The notes: a model not told the origin generated them from the sequence alone. Positions 1 through 7,335 are shown, numbered from the stretch's first letter. The stretch is DNA of 11,454 nt from Steroidobacteraceae bacterium (GCA_013044085.1 JABEVI010000284.1:1-11454), one strand, 5' to 3'. Made by a program: numbers and translations.

Positions 1-213
1 CTTCATGGCCATCTTGTGCTTCATGGCCTTCTTGGTCCACTTCTTGTGATGCTTCATGTACTTGACATGATGCTTCACATGCTTGACTTCCTTCTTGGCC
101 GGAGCGGTGGTGGCGCTCTGCGCGGCGGTGGCGAGGGGGGCAACCACCAGCGAGGCGGCGGCCAGTCCCATCGTCAACAAGGCACTCATCATCAACTTCA
201 CGGACTTGTTCAT
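1..213 (-). CDS. Small secreted Lys/His/Met-rich protein (partial, C-terminus outside window)
   Basis: The frame opens with ATG at 213 and runs without a stop to base 1, giving 71 residues with the C-terminus missing. Residues 1-30 look like a Sec signal peptide: a basic start (MNKSVK), a hydrophobic stretch at about 7-28, and a likely cleavage site after ATA30 or TAA31. A short Thr/Ala/Pro linker follows. From residue 40 the chain is dominated by Lys (13), His (6) and Met (4) within 32 residues, in KHVKHH- and MKHHKK-like units. A GGAG ribosome-binding site lies about 7 nt before the ATG. The layout (signal peptide, TTAPAK-like linker, K/H-rich tail) resembles in composition the E. coli acid-shock protein Asr. 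That is an analogy, not demonstrated homology. Metal binding, acid buffering or polyanion binding in the periplasm are all possible. I do not recognise a named family. The gene is well supported; its function is open. Confidence 0.72.
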   Translation of the reverse strand, partial: MNKSVKLMMSALLTMGLAAASLVVAPLATAAQSATTAPAKKEVKHVKHHVKYMKHHKKWTKKAMKHKMAMK

Positions 214-320
214 AGTCAACTCCAGGGTTTATATAATGCCGGGGAAAAGCATACGCGGTCCATCCTGTATTCAGCGGATATGAAGATCATTTCACCTCGA
301 ATGCGGCCTCGAAGCGAACA
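214..320 (-). promoter_or_regulatory. Upstream region of the small secreted protein gene
   Basis: This 107-bp spacer separates the DUF2127 stop from the small secreted protein's ATG. It holds that gene's ribosome-binding site and an AT-rich block at 230-237 (TATATA and ATTATA on the minus strand), which stands out in GC-rich DNA and could be a -10 element. If it is, the leader would be only about 10 nt, and no convincing -35 sits 16-18 bp upstream, so the promoter call is weak. I see no strong hairpin with a T-run that would terminate the upstream operon, so read-through is possible. Confidence 0.3.
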
Positions 321-827
321 TTAAGGTCGGTTCATATTCGGCCCGCGACGATGCTCGGACACGGGCAATTGCGAGCGCAGTTGTCGGACGAGATAGACGA
401 CGATCGCCACGTTGATGGCGATTACACCGGCCTTGCCGGCGCTCGCCCGCAGGCCGAAGCGCCACAGTTCGAACGGCACCAGCGAGGCCGTCGTGACGAT
501 CGTGAGCCACTCCGCCCAGCGGCGCCGCATCCACAGGCCGACCCCCTCGATCGTGAAAACCAGGGCGTATGCGAATGCAACATATCCCAGCGCCTGTACG
601 CGTGCATCGCTCAAGCCACTGAACCAGGCGAGCGCCTGGGTCACTGCCCGGTGCTCCGGCCCCGAAGGCAGGGTCGATGCCCAGGACAGAAGCCGGGCGA
701 AAACCGTCGCGTCCCTTAGTCTGAACTCGCCGTAGCCGGCTGCAACCAGCAGCACGGCTTTCATGATCTTGTAGACGGCGATGGCGCGCAGCAAACCGAA
801 GCGCGGCGGCGGCGTACCTGCGGGCAT
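321..827 (-). CDS. DUF2127 family membrane protein
   Basis: This 168-residue protein has the features of DUF2127, a small integral membrane family of unknown function. The N-terminus has the family's FGLLRAIAVYKIMKA helix entry. The middle has the conserved block VEGVGLWMRRRWAEWLT-like (here IEGVGLWMRRRWAEWLTIV) followed by SLVPFELWRFGLRAS. The end is a hydrophobic helix, VIAINVAIVVYLVRQLR. About four membrane segments can be drawn. I chose the ATG at 827 because family similarity begins shortly after it. The frame stays open upstream into the ATPase gene, and a GTG at 845 is an alternative. The ribosome-binding site is weak (GGCGG close to the ATG, or GAGG 12 nt away). It starts 19 nt after the ATPase stop and looks like the last gene of the ABC operon. 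A link to transport is inferred only from position. Confidence 0.85.
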   Translation of the reverse strand: MPAGTPPPRFGLLRAIAVYKIMKAVLLVAAGYGEFRLRDATVFARLLSWASTLPSGPEHRAVTQALAWFSGLSDARVQALGYVAFAYALVFTIEGVGLWMRRRWAEWLTIVTTASLVPFELWRFGLRASAGKAGVIAINVAIVVYLVRQLRSQLPVSEHRRGPNMNRP

Positions 828-846
828 CGGACCGCCGCGCCTCACG

Positions 847-2154
847 CTAGGTGGGGTTTTCCAGGCTGAAGACCGCGTTTGCGTCATTGTACGCGAACGC
901 CTCCGCATAGCGGCCCCAGTGGACGACGGCGCGCAGCGTGCTCTCCGCATCCTCCTCGCTCATGAAGTCCTCCAACTCGTCGACGAAGCGGCTCTTGCGC
1001 GCCGCGTGCGACGCACGTTCGTCGAGCACGCGCCTGATATGCGCGGCGAGAGGCACATAGGCGAGCAGGTGCCGCATGAAAATGCGCTTGCGCTCGTCCA
1101 GATCCGCATGGGCGAAGGCAAGACCCTCGTCGGTGAGTTTCAAATCACCACCCTCCAGTTCCGCGAAACGCATCATCTGCAAGGTCTCGGCGACCGGGAA
1201 GAGTTCGTCGATTTCCATCTGCAGATCCGAGGCGATCTTCGGCAAATCGGCGATGCCATTGAAGGGCTGCGCAGCGACCGCCTCGATGAGGCCGGCCTGC
1301 GAGTTCGAGGAAACCGGCGGCAGCACACTGCCGATGCCGAGCCCCGGGAAGCGTTCCTGGCGGCCGACCGCCGCCGCACCGCCGGGTTTGGCGGTCATTT
1401 CCACGTAGATCCGCTCCACCAATTCGCGAAAGCTCGGTTCGAGCCGGTTTCGCGGCTGGGGCAGGGTGACCTTGATCTCGGAGAGAATGCGCCCGGGGTT
1501 GCTGCCGAACACCAGGATGCGATCGCACATGAGCACCGCCTCCTCGATGTTGTGCGTGACCAGGACGACGCCCTTGATCGGCATCCTTCCCTCGGACCAC
1601 AAATCGAGAAAATCCGTGCGCAACGTCTCCGCCGTCAGCACGTCGAGCGCCGAGAATGGTTCGTCCATCAGCAGGATGTTCGGATGCACGACCAGTGCAC
1701 GCGCAAAGCCGACCCGCTGGCGCATGCCACCCGAAAGTTCCCGGGGATAGGCGGATTCGAATCCGTCCAGGCCGATCAGGTCGATCGCGGCGAGCGATCG
1801 TTTGCGGATCTCCGCCTTCGCCATTCGCTGCGCCTCGAGACCGAGGGCGACGTTCTCGAACACCGTCAGCCACGGAAACAGCGCGAAACTCTGGAACACC
1901 ATCGCAATGCCGGCCGGTGGACCGAAAATCGGCTGACCGAGATAGAGGAGTTCGCCGGCGCTCGGCTCGGCGAGGCCCGCGATCAGCCGCAGCAGCGTCG
2001 ATTTTCCGGAGCCGGAGCGCCCGAGAAGGCCGACGATCTGCCCCTCCTCGACCTCGAGGTTCATGCCATCGAGCACCAGCAGTTCGCCGCCGTCCGGCTT
2101 CGGAAAGGCCTTGCGGACGCCGGTGCATTTCAGCAGCGCGGGTGTGCCGTTCAT
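847..2154 (-). CDS. ABC transporter ATPase, nitrate/sulfonate/bicarbonate type, with C-terminal AAA-associated domain
   Basis: This 435-residue ATPase powers the permease encoded immediately upstream. All nucleotide-binding motifs are present: Walker A GRSGSGKST (45-53), Q-loop Gln88, signature LSGGMRQR (140-147), Walker B ILLMDE (160-165), D-loop SALD (168-171) and switch His201. The FxSFALFPW stretch after the Q-loop is typical of the NitT/TauT importer ATPases (COG1116). The family is usually about 250-270 residues. Here about 150 further residues (roughly 285-435) form an acidic, helical extension that matches my memory of the AAA-associated C-terminal domain found on a subset of these ATPases, possibly regulatory. 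The ATG at 2154 is preceded by GAAGGCGG at a good distance and lies 13 nt after the permease stop. The substrate cannot be read from the sequence; an inorganic or organic anion is the family expectation. Confidence 0.93.
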   Translation of the reverse strand: MNGTPALLKCTGVRKAFPKPDGGELLVLDGMNLEVEEGQIVGLLGRSGSGKSTLLRLIAGLAEPSAGELLYLGQPIFGPPAGIAMVFQSFALFPWLTVFENVALGLEAQRMAKAEIRKRSLAAIDLIGLDGFESAYPRELSGGMRQRVGFARALVVHPNILLMDEPFSALDVLTAETLRTDFLDLWSEGRMPIKGVVLVTHNIEEAVLMCDRILVFGSNPGRILSEIKVTLPQPRNRLEPSFRELVERIYVEMTAKPGGAAAVGRQERFPGLGIGSVLPPVSSNSQAGLIEAVAAQPFNGIADLPKIASDLQMEIDELFPVAETLQMMRFAELEGGDLKLTDEGLAFAHADLDERKRIFMRHLLAYVPLAAHIRRVLDERASHAARKSRFVDELEDFMSEEDAESTLRAVVHWGRYAEAFAYNDANAVFSLENPT

Positions 2155-2167
2155 GATGCAGCCGCCT

Positions 2168-3967
2168 TCATGTCAGTCTGAATCGCCGCTCGGCGTAGTA
2201 ATAGAGGGGCCGCCAAAACAGCCGGTTCAGCGTGACGACGAACAGACTCATGACACCCACACCGAGCACGATACGATGGAAATTCCCCGCGGCCGTCGCA
2301 TCCGCGATATAGGAGCCCAACCCCCTGGCCCGGATCGTCGTATGACCCCAGTTGACCAGTTCGGCGACCTGAGCCGCGTTCCACGAACCACCGGACGCCG
2401 TGATCGCACCCGTAACGTAGTACGGCAGCACACCCGGCAAGGCCACCTTGCGCCACCACAGCCAGCCCTTGACGCCGAGGTTCGCCGACACCTGCCTCAA
2501 TTCCGCCGGCATCGCCGCCGCGCCGGCGATCACGTTGAAGAGGATATACCACTGTGTGCCGAGGATCATCAGCGGACTGAGCCAGATATCCGGCTTCAGC
2601 CGCCAGACGACGATGCCGTAGATTGCGATCGGGAACAAAAGGTTCGCGGGAAATGCCGCCATGAACTGCGCGATCGGCTGGACGAACTGGGCGACCCTTG
2701 GCCGCAATCCGACCCAGACGCCGATCGGCACCCAGATCAGGCTCGCCATCAAGATCAGCACGAACACGCGGATCATCGTCAAGCTCGCGAGCCCGGCGAC
2801 GTGCACAAACTCGGCGATCGACGTATGGGAAATCAGATCGGCACCAATTCGCCAGACGCCGAGCGCGACCAGTACGGCAGCGAGCCCGACCCAGATCCGG
2901 TCCTTGCTGCGGCTGCGCCGTGTCACGCTCTGGTGATCGGGCGCCCGCGGAGCCTCGCGCTTGACGGCCCGGCTGGTCCACAGCACGGTCGCGTGAAACG
3001 TGAGCTTTGCGGCCTGGATCAACCGCGAGCGGCGCATCATCGTCAGCGCCCAGGACCTCGGCTCGCGCACGCCGGGATCCTGATCGACGCGAAAGCGGTC
3101 CACCCAGGCCACCAGCGGTCGAAAGAGCAATTGATCGTAGGCAAGGATCACCAGGAACATCGTCAAAATCGCCCAGCCGATCGCGGCCAGATTGCGCCGC
3201 TCGATCGCGAGGGCGATGTACGAGCCGACGCCGGGCAGCGTCACGGTCGTGCGTCCGACGCTGATCGATTCGGAGGCGACGACGAAGAACCATCCACCGG
3301 ACATCGACATCATCATGTTCCAGACGAGCGCGGGCAGTCCGAACGGCACCTCGAGCTGCCAGAACCGCATCCACGGCGAAAGCCGGAAGGATTCCGCGGC
3401 CTCGGCGAGTTCGGTCGGTATCGTCCGCAGCGACTGGTAGAAACTGAACGCCATGTTCCACGCCTGGCTCGTGAAGATCAGGAAGATCGACGCGAATTCG
3501 GCACCCAGCACGCGCCCCGGAGCGAGTGACATGAAGAACACGTAGGTGACCGAGAGGAAACCGAAGATCGGCACCGATTGCAGGATGTCTAGGATCGGCA
3601 CGAGCAACTTTCCGGCGCGCTCGCTCTTCGCCGCCCAGGTCGCGTAGGTCAACGTAAAGACCAGGGAGACGAGAAGTGCGATCAACATCCGCAGCGTGGT
3701 GCGGGCGGCGTACTGCGGCAGGAAGTACGGATCGAGGGACATCGGCGCCGCGCGCAACTGCGACATCGGCGCGAACATGCCACGCGCCGCGCCACCGAGG
3801 AAGGCGATGAGTCCGAGCACCACGACGAACGCGGCCAGATCCCAGCGCGAGGCAAGATCCCGCAGGAACCCGAATGGCTCGAATCGGCGGGTCGCCGAAT
3901 CCGTCTTTGCCGGCGTGGAATCGCTCATGTTTGCATCGACACGACGTGCGGGGAGTAATTCCGCCAT
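2168..3967 (-). CDS. Duplicated (double-domain) ABC anion transporter permease
   Basis: This 599-residue inner-membrane protein contains two binding-protein-dependent permease domains in one chain, like the duplicated anion permeases of COG4986. The first domain spans about 45-290 and carries an EAA loop (ELAEAAESFRLSPWMRFWQL from 186, ending in VPFG). A charged, cytoplasmic-looking linker at about 290-355 includes a basic stretch, RRSRSKDR. The second domain spans about 357-590 and carries the second EAA loop (ELRQVSANLGVKGWLWWRKV from 489, then ALPG). A single chain can therefore supply both transmembrane halves, and the adjacent ATPase would bind both EAA loops. I use the ATG at 3967. It has no convincing ribosome-binding site (AGGGG lies about 15 nt upstream), and the ATG at 3928 is a real alternative that loses 13 residues. 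It is the first gene of the operon, divergent from the MFS gene. No solute-binding protein gene is seen in the window. Confidence 0.9.
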   Translation of the reverse strand: MAELLPARRVDANMSDSTPAKTDSATRRFEPFGFLRDLASRWDLAAFVVVLGLIAFLGGAARGMFAPMSQLRAAPMSLDPYFLPQYAARTTLRMLIALLVSLVFTLTYATWAAKSERAGKLLVPILDILQSVPIFGFLSVTYVFFMSLAPGRVLGAEFASIFLIFTSQAWNMAFSFYQSLRTIPTELAEAAESFRLSPWMRFWQLEVPFGLPALVWNMMMSMSGGWFFVVASESISVGRTTVTLPGVGSYIALAIERRNLAAIGWAILTMFLVILAYDQLLFRPLVAWVDRFRVDQDPGVREPRSWALTMMRRSRLIQAAKLTFHATVLWTSRAVKREAPRAPDHQSVTRRSRSKDRIWVGLAAVLVALGVWRIGADLISHTSIAEFVHVAGLASLTMIRVFVLILMASLIWVPIGVWVGLRPRVAQFVQPIAQFMAAFPANLLFPIAIYGIVVWRLKPDIWLSPLMILGTQWYILFNVIAGAAAMPAELRQVSANLGVKGWLWWRKVALPGVLPYYVTGAITASGGSWNAAQVAELVNWGHTTIRARGLGSYIADATAAGNFHRIVLGVGVMSLFVVTLNRLFWRPLYYYAERRFRLT

Positions 3968-4062
3968 TTTCGCAGGACAAACCCCTGACTAGCTAGTAGC
4001 GTATGCACCTTTTGAGCCCTCGCCGGCTTTCGCCCGGGGCGCCGGGGAGCAGGGTTTCGGAC
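3968..4062. promoter_or_regulatory. Divergent promoter region between ABC operon and fsr, with a 10-bp palindrome
   Basis: These 95 bp separate two genes that point away from each other, so both promoters should lie here or just inside the coding ends. A perfect palindrome, ACTAGCTAGT, sits at 3988-3997, about 20 bp before the permease ATG and 65 bp before the MFS start. It contains CTAG twice and is a plausible operator half-site pair. A short GC hairpin (CCCGG at 4033-4037 pairing with CCGGG at 4042-4046) lies in the presumed fsr leader just before its ribosome-binding site. I could not identify convincing -35/-10 hexamers on either strand. Confidence 0.45.
4046..4054 (+). promoter_or_regulatory. 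Ribosome-binding site of fsr
   Basis: GGAGCAGGG ends 8 nt before the ATG at 4063. Nothing comparable precedes the further-upstream in-frame ATG at 4003, so this site decides against the longer start. A second AGGA at 4067-4070 would serve an internal ATG at 4081. Confidence 0.6.
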
Positions 4063-5310
4063 ATGCAGGACGACATCCCGATGAACGTATCGACCACGGC
4101 GAAGGCCGCGAAGGCGGAAACGACGCGCTTCAAGGTGCTTGGAGCGATCAGCTTTTCGCATTTCCTCAACGACATGATCCAGTCGTTGATCATCGCCATT
4201 TATCCGCTGCTGAAGGGCACCTTCGCCTTGAGTTTCGTGCAGATCGGTCTGATCACGTTCACCTATCAGTTGTGCGCCTCGATCCTCCAGCCGCTGATCG
4301 GCGCGTATACCGACCGGCATCCGCACGCGCACTCGCTGAGTTTCGGCATGAGCCTGACGCTCGTCGGCCTCTTAACCCTCGCTTACGCGCCGAGTTACGA
4401 GTGGGTGCTGGCCGCGGCCGCGCTGATCGGCTGCGGTTCGGCGATCTTTCATCCCGAATCATCGCGGATCGCGCGACTTGCCTCCGGCGGACGCCATGGG
4501 CTCGCGCAGTCGATCTTCCAGGTCGGCGGCAACACCGGCAGCGCGACCGGGCCGCTGCTCGCCGCTTTGATCATCATGCCGCGCGGTCGCTCGAGCATCG
4601 CGTGGTTCGGGATCGCGGCGTTGATCGCGGTCAGCATCCTGTGGAACGTCGGCGCCTGGTATCAACGCCAGCACCTCAGCGGTCCTCGCCCTGCCATACG
4701 CCGCGCCGACCCCGCAAGTCCGGTGCCGCGTGGCACCGTGATCCGTTCACTCGCGATCCTCATGCTGCTGCTGTTCTCTAAGTACTTTTACCTCGCGAGC
4801 ATCACCAGCTACTACGCGTTCTACTTGATGGCGAAATTCCATCTGGCGATGGCGCGCGCGCAACTCTATCTGTTCGTCTTCCTGTTCGCGGTCGCGCTCG
4901 GCACCATGCTCGGCGGTCCCATCGGCGACCGTATCGGCCGCAAACGCGTGATCTGGGCCTCGATTCTCGGCATCGCGCCCTTCACCCTGGTGCTGCCCTA
5001 CGTGGGCCTTGAGTGGACCATGGCACTGAGCTTCCTCGTCGGTCTGATTCTGAGTTCGGCCTTCTCGGCGATCCTCGTCTACGCCCAGGAGTTGTTGCCG
5101 GGCAAGGTGGGCACCGTCTCCGGACTGTTCTTCGGTCTGGCGTTCGGCATCGGCGGCATCGGCGCGGCCCTGCTCGGTGCGCTCGCGGACTGGCGCGGCA
5201 TCGAGTTCGTCTACCGGGTCTGCGCGTTTCTGCCGCTGCTCGGTGCGACCGCCGCATTCCTGCCGGACATCGAAAAGGGCCGCCTGCGGTCCCGGACGGC
5301 GCAGATCTAG
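4063..5310 (+). CDS. fsr: MFS efflux transporter, fosmidomycin resistance protein (Fsr) family
   Basis: This 415-residue, 12-helix major facilitator protein of the inner membrane is predicted to export small molecules using the proton gradient. E. coli Fsr, the reference member, confers fosmidomycin resistance when overexpressed. Many blocks match Fsr as I recall it: LGAISFSHFLNDMIQSLI (26-43), IFHPESSRIARLASGGRHGL (128-147), AQSIFQVGGN (148-157), LLFSKYFYLASITSYY (236-251), the MFS loop signature GGPIGDRIGRKRVI (284-297) and SAILVYAQELLPGKVG (335-350). Length is normal for the family. The ATG at 4063 is chosen for its ribosome-binding site and for giving the same N-terminal length as E. coli Fsr; 4081 is possible. 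It is divergent from the ABC operon and convergent with hyfI, sharing its stop region (CTAG). The natural substrate in this organism is unknown. Confidence 0.93.
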   Translation: MQDDIPMNVSTTAKAAKAETTRFKVLGAISFSHFLNDMIQSLIIAIYPLLKGTFALSFVQIGLITFTYQLCASILQPLIGAYTDRHPHAHSLSFGMSLTLVGLLTLAYAPSYEWVLAAAALIGCGSAIFHPESSRIARLASGGRHGLAQSIFQVGGNTGSATGPLLAALIIMPRGRSSIAWFGIAALIAVSILWNVGAWYQRQHLSGPRPAIRRADPASPVPRGTVIRSLAILMLLLFSKYFYLASITSYYAFYLMAKFHLAMARAQLYLFVFLFAVALGTMLGGPIGDRIGRKRVIWASILGIAPFTLVLPYVGLEWTMALSFLVGLILSSAFSAILVYAQELLPGKVGTVSGLFFGLAFGIGGIGAALLGALADWRGIEFVYRVCAFLPLLGATAAFLPDIEKGRLRSRTAQI

Positions 5311-5822
5311 CGCCCCTCGGACGGCGACAGCGCGGTGAGAATGCCGGCGAGCAGCCGCGTCGGCGTCGGCGGGCAGCCGGCAACCGCCGCGTCGACCGGG
5401 ATGACGTTCGAAACCGGCCCGAGGCTCGCCCCGCCGACCCCGAAAATGCCGCCGTTGCAACCGCAATCGCCGACGGCGACCACGAGCTTAGGATCCGGAG
5501 TCGCCTCGAAGACGCGCAGCAGGGCGTCGCGCATGTGGATCGAAACCGGCCCCGTAACCAGCAACAAATCCGCATGCCGCGGACTCGCGACGAAACGCAC
5601 CCCCAGGCCCTCGATGTTGTAGATCGGGTTGCTGAGCGCGTTGATTTCGAGTTCACAACCGTTGCAGGAGCCGGCATCGACCATGCGCACGCACAGCGCG
5701 CGCCCCATGATCTGCAGAATCCGCCGCCCGAGCACCTCGCGCACACGCATGGCCTGGTCCTCGCACGGTGCCGCCTCGGTCACCAGACCGATTCGATGGA
5801 TGCGCCGCAGCGTCTTCAGCAC
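5307..5822 (-). CDS. hyfI: Hydrogenase-4-like small subunit (NuoB/HyfI family)
   Basis: This 171-residue iron-sulfur subunit belongs to the NuoB/HyfI family, which holds the [4Fe-4S] cluster nearest the active or quinone site on the cytoplasmic side. The cysteine ligands are intact: Cys53 and Cys56 in DAGSCNGCELE, Cys120 (or 122) in VGDCGCNGG, and Cys150 in VAGCPPTP. So electron transfer through this subunit remains plausible although the large subunit has lost its metal ligands. It is shorter than E. coli HyfI and HycG (about 250 residues); the difference seems to lie outside the cluster-binding core. The start codon is GTG at 5822, supported by GGGGGAGG 5 nt upstream. A nearby ATG at 5839 is out of frame and stops after seven codons. 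It follows hyfG by 27 nt and is the last gene of the operon. Its TAG stop overlaps that of fsr on the other strand. Confidence 0.93.
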   Translation of the reverse strand: MLKTLRRIHRIGLVTEAAPCEDQAMRVREVLGRRILQIMGRALCVRMVDAGSCNGCELEINALSNPIYNIEGLGVRFVASPRHADLLLVTGPVSIHMRDALLRVFEATPDPKLVVAVGDCGCNGGIFGVGGASLGPVSNVIPVDAAVAGCPPTPTRLLAGILTALSPSEGR

Positions 5823-5827
5823 CGCCG

Positions 5828-5835
5828 CCTCCCCC
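5828..5835 (-). promoter_or_regulatory. Ribosome-binding site fixing the GTG start of hyfI
   Basis: On the minus strand GGGGGAGG lies 5 nt before the GTG at 5822, in the only spacer of noticeable size (27 nt) among the hyf-like genes. Confidence 0.65.
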
Positions 5836-5849
5836 TCATGCGAGCGTCC

Positions 5850-7334
5850 TCATAGATCATGTCCGCTGTAGGCCAGATTGAACGATTTGTTGATCAGCGG
5901 AAAGTCCGGAACGATGTTGTCGATCACGGCGTGTTCGAGCGCCGGCCAGTTCTGCCACGAGGGGTCGTGCGGATGGCAGCGCCGGATCCGGCCTCCCGCG
6001 GCGGCGGCCAAGGCGACCAACACCGGGCCGCGCCAGCCCTCGATGATGCCGATCCCGAGCGAGTCGGCCGCCGGCGGCGGAACGTTCGTGCGTACCCCGC
6101 CCGCCGGCAGGTCACCGAGGATCCGCCGCCCGAGGCGGCAGGACTCGGCGACTTCGTCGAAACGCAGTGTGACACGCGCCGCCACATCGCCGGTTTCCGC
6201 GCCGCACTTCGCCGCGCGCAACTCATCGTAAGGCGCGTCGCGCAGGTCGGTGCGCAGGTCGTAGGCCTGTCCGCTCGCACGGCCGGCGAGCCCGGTCAGA
6301 CCGAGCCTCGCGGCCAATTCCGGGGCGACGGCGCCGGCGCCGACGAAACGATCACGCAGCCCCGCATGCTCGTCGTAGATGTCGCGCAGCGCCACCGTCT
6401 CGGCCGCCACATACGCAAGCTCGCGCTCGAGCGCGGCGCCCGCGGCGGCCGGCAGATCGCCACAGACCCCGCCCGGAGCGATCGTGTCCAACAGATACCG
6501 CCGCCCGAAAGCCGCCTCGGTCGCCCGCAAAAGTCCCTCCTTCAAGCGCGAGAACTGCGTGAGGCCGAACGCGAAACCGGCGTCGTTGCCCAGCGCGCCA
6601 AGATCGCCCAGATGATTCGCGATGCGTTCGAGTTCGAGCGCAAGCGCGCGCAACCAGTTCGCGCGGCGTGGAATTTCGACACCGACCCGATCCTCGAGCG
6701 CCCGGCAATAGGCCCAGGAATACGCGACCGCCGAATCACCGCAGACGCGTGCGGCGAGCCTGCAGCCTTGCTCCACATCGAAGTCGAGGAAACGCCGCTC
6801 GATGCCCTTGTGGGTAAATCCCAGCCGCTCCTCGAGCCGCAGGACCTTCTCGCCGACCACCGAAAAACGGAAATGCCCCGGCTCGATGATGCCGGCGTGC
6901 ACGGGTCCCACCGGAATTTCGTGCACCCCGTCGCCCTCGACGCGCACGAACTCGTAGCCGCCGTCCGGTGCATGCCGCAACCACGGCCGCGTATCCGCGT
7001 CCGTCGAGCGCAGCCCGTACAGATCGTAGACCGCACGCTGCATGCGACTTGCGAACGGGAACAGATCCTGCAGTCCGGGGTAGATCGACGCGTCGCCGGG
7101 CGGCGCCTCGAAGGGCAGTTCGGCCAACAAGAGTCCCGCCGCCGTTGCGTAGGCCGCGAACACCGCCGGATACCCGGCGCCGGCATCCTGCCCCCAGAGC
7201 GCGAGCAGGCGTCCGCCTGCAGCGGCCAGATCCTCCGCGATGCGTCGCCAGTCTTCCCCGCCCACCACGATGCGTCGGATTCCCGGGTCCGCTGCGAGCG
7301 GCGCGGCGGCGCCGATCCAGGTCTTCAGATTCAC
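5850..7334 (-). CDS. hyfG: Hydrogenase-4-like large subunit lacking [NiFe] ligands (NuoCD/HyfG family)
   Basis: This 494-residue fusion has a NuoC-like N-terminal domain (about 1-120, with FASRMQRAVYDLYGL at 95-109) and a NuoD/NiFe-hydrogenase-like domain (about 140-494). The entry motif GPVHAGIIEPGHFRF (143-157) is conserved, including Glu151, which sits in the proton-transfer glutamate position of hydrogenases. The metal site is not conserved. In the first motif (normally RxCGxCxxxH) only Cys198 remains; the second cysteine is Ser201 and the His is Tyr205. The C-terminal motif (DPCxxC) reads NLAYSG, with Ala488 and Gly491 at the two cysteine positions. The protein ends three residues later, so there is no tail to be cleaved during nickel maturation. 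It cannot be a normal hydrogenase; the Ehr-type role is inferred. The start is GTG at 7334, one nt after the hyfF stop, with GGAGG 8 nt upstream. Confidence 0.93.
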   Translation of the reverse strand: MNLKTWIGAAAPLAADPGIRRIVVGGEDWRRIAEDLAAAGGRLLALWGQDAGAGYPAVFAAYATAAGLLLAELPFEAPPGDASIYPGLQDLFPFASRMQRAVYDLYGLRSTDADTRPWLRHAPDGGYEFVRVEGDGVHEIPVGPVHAGIIEPGHFRFSVVGEKVLRLEERLGFTHKGIERRFLDFDVEQGCRLAARVCGDSAVAYSWAYCRALEDRVGVEIPRRANWLRALALELERIANHLGDLGALGNDAGFAFGLTQFSRLKEGLLRATEAAFGRRYLLDTIAPGGVCGDLPAAAGAALERELAYVAAETVALRDIYDEHAGLRDRFVGAGAVAPELAARLGLTGLAGRASGQAYDLRTDLRDAPYDELRAAKCGAETGDVAARVTLRFDEVAESCRLGRRILGDLPAGGVRTNVPPPAADSLGIGIIEGWRGPVLVALAAAAGGRIRRCHPHDPSWQNWPALEHAVIDNIVPDFPLINKSFNLAYSGHDL

Positions 7335-7335
7335 T

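Noticed and set aside
295..313. Direct repeat CCTCGAA with 12-bp period
   Set aside because: Only two 7-bp copies in a GC-rich spacer; likely chance, with no third copy seen.
781..3529. Two long plus-strand open frames (about 466 and 488 codons) opposite the ABC operon
   Set aside because: They are rich in Arg, Asp, Gln and His with no domain, membrane or motif signal, as expected for antisense of GC-rich genes. The minus-strand proteins show clear family motifs throughout.
2151..3980. A 609-codon minus-strand frame overlapping the permease
   Set aside because: It is the out-of-frame reading of the permease gene; only the other frame gives hydrophobic helices and EAA loops.
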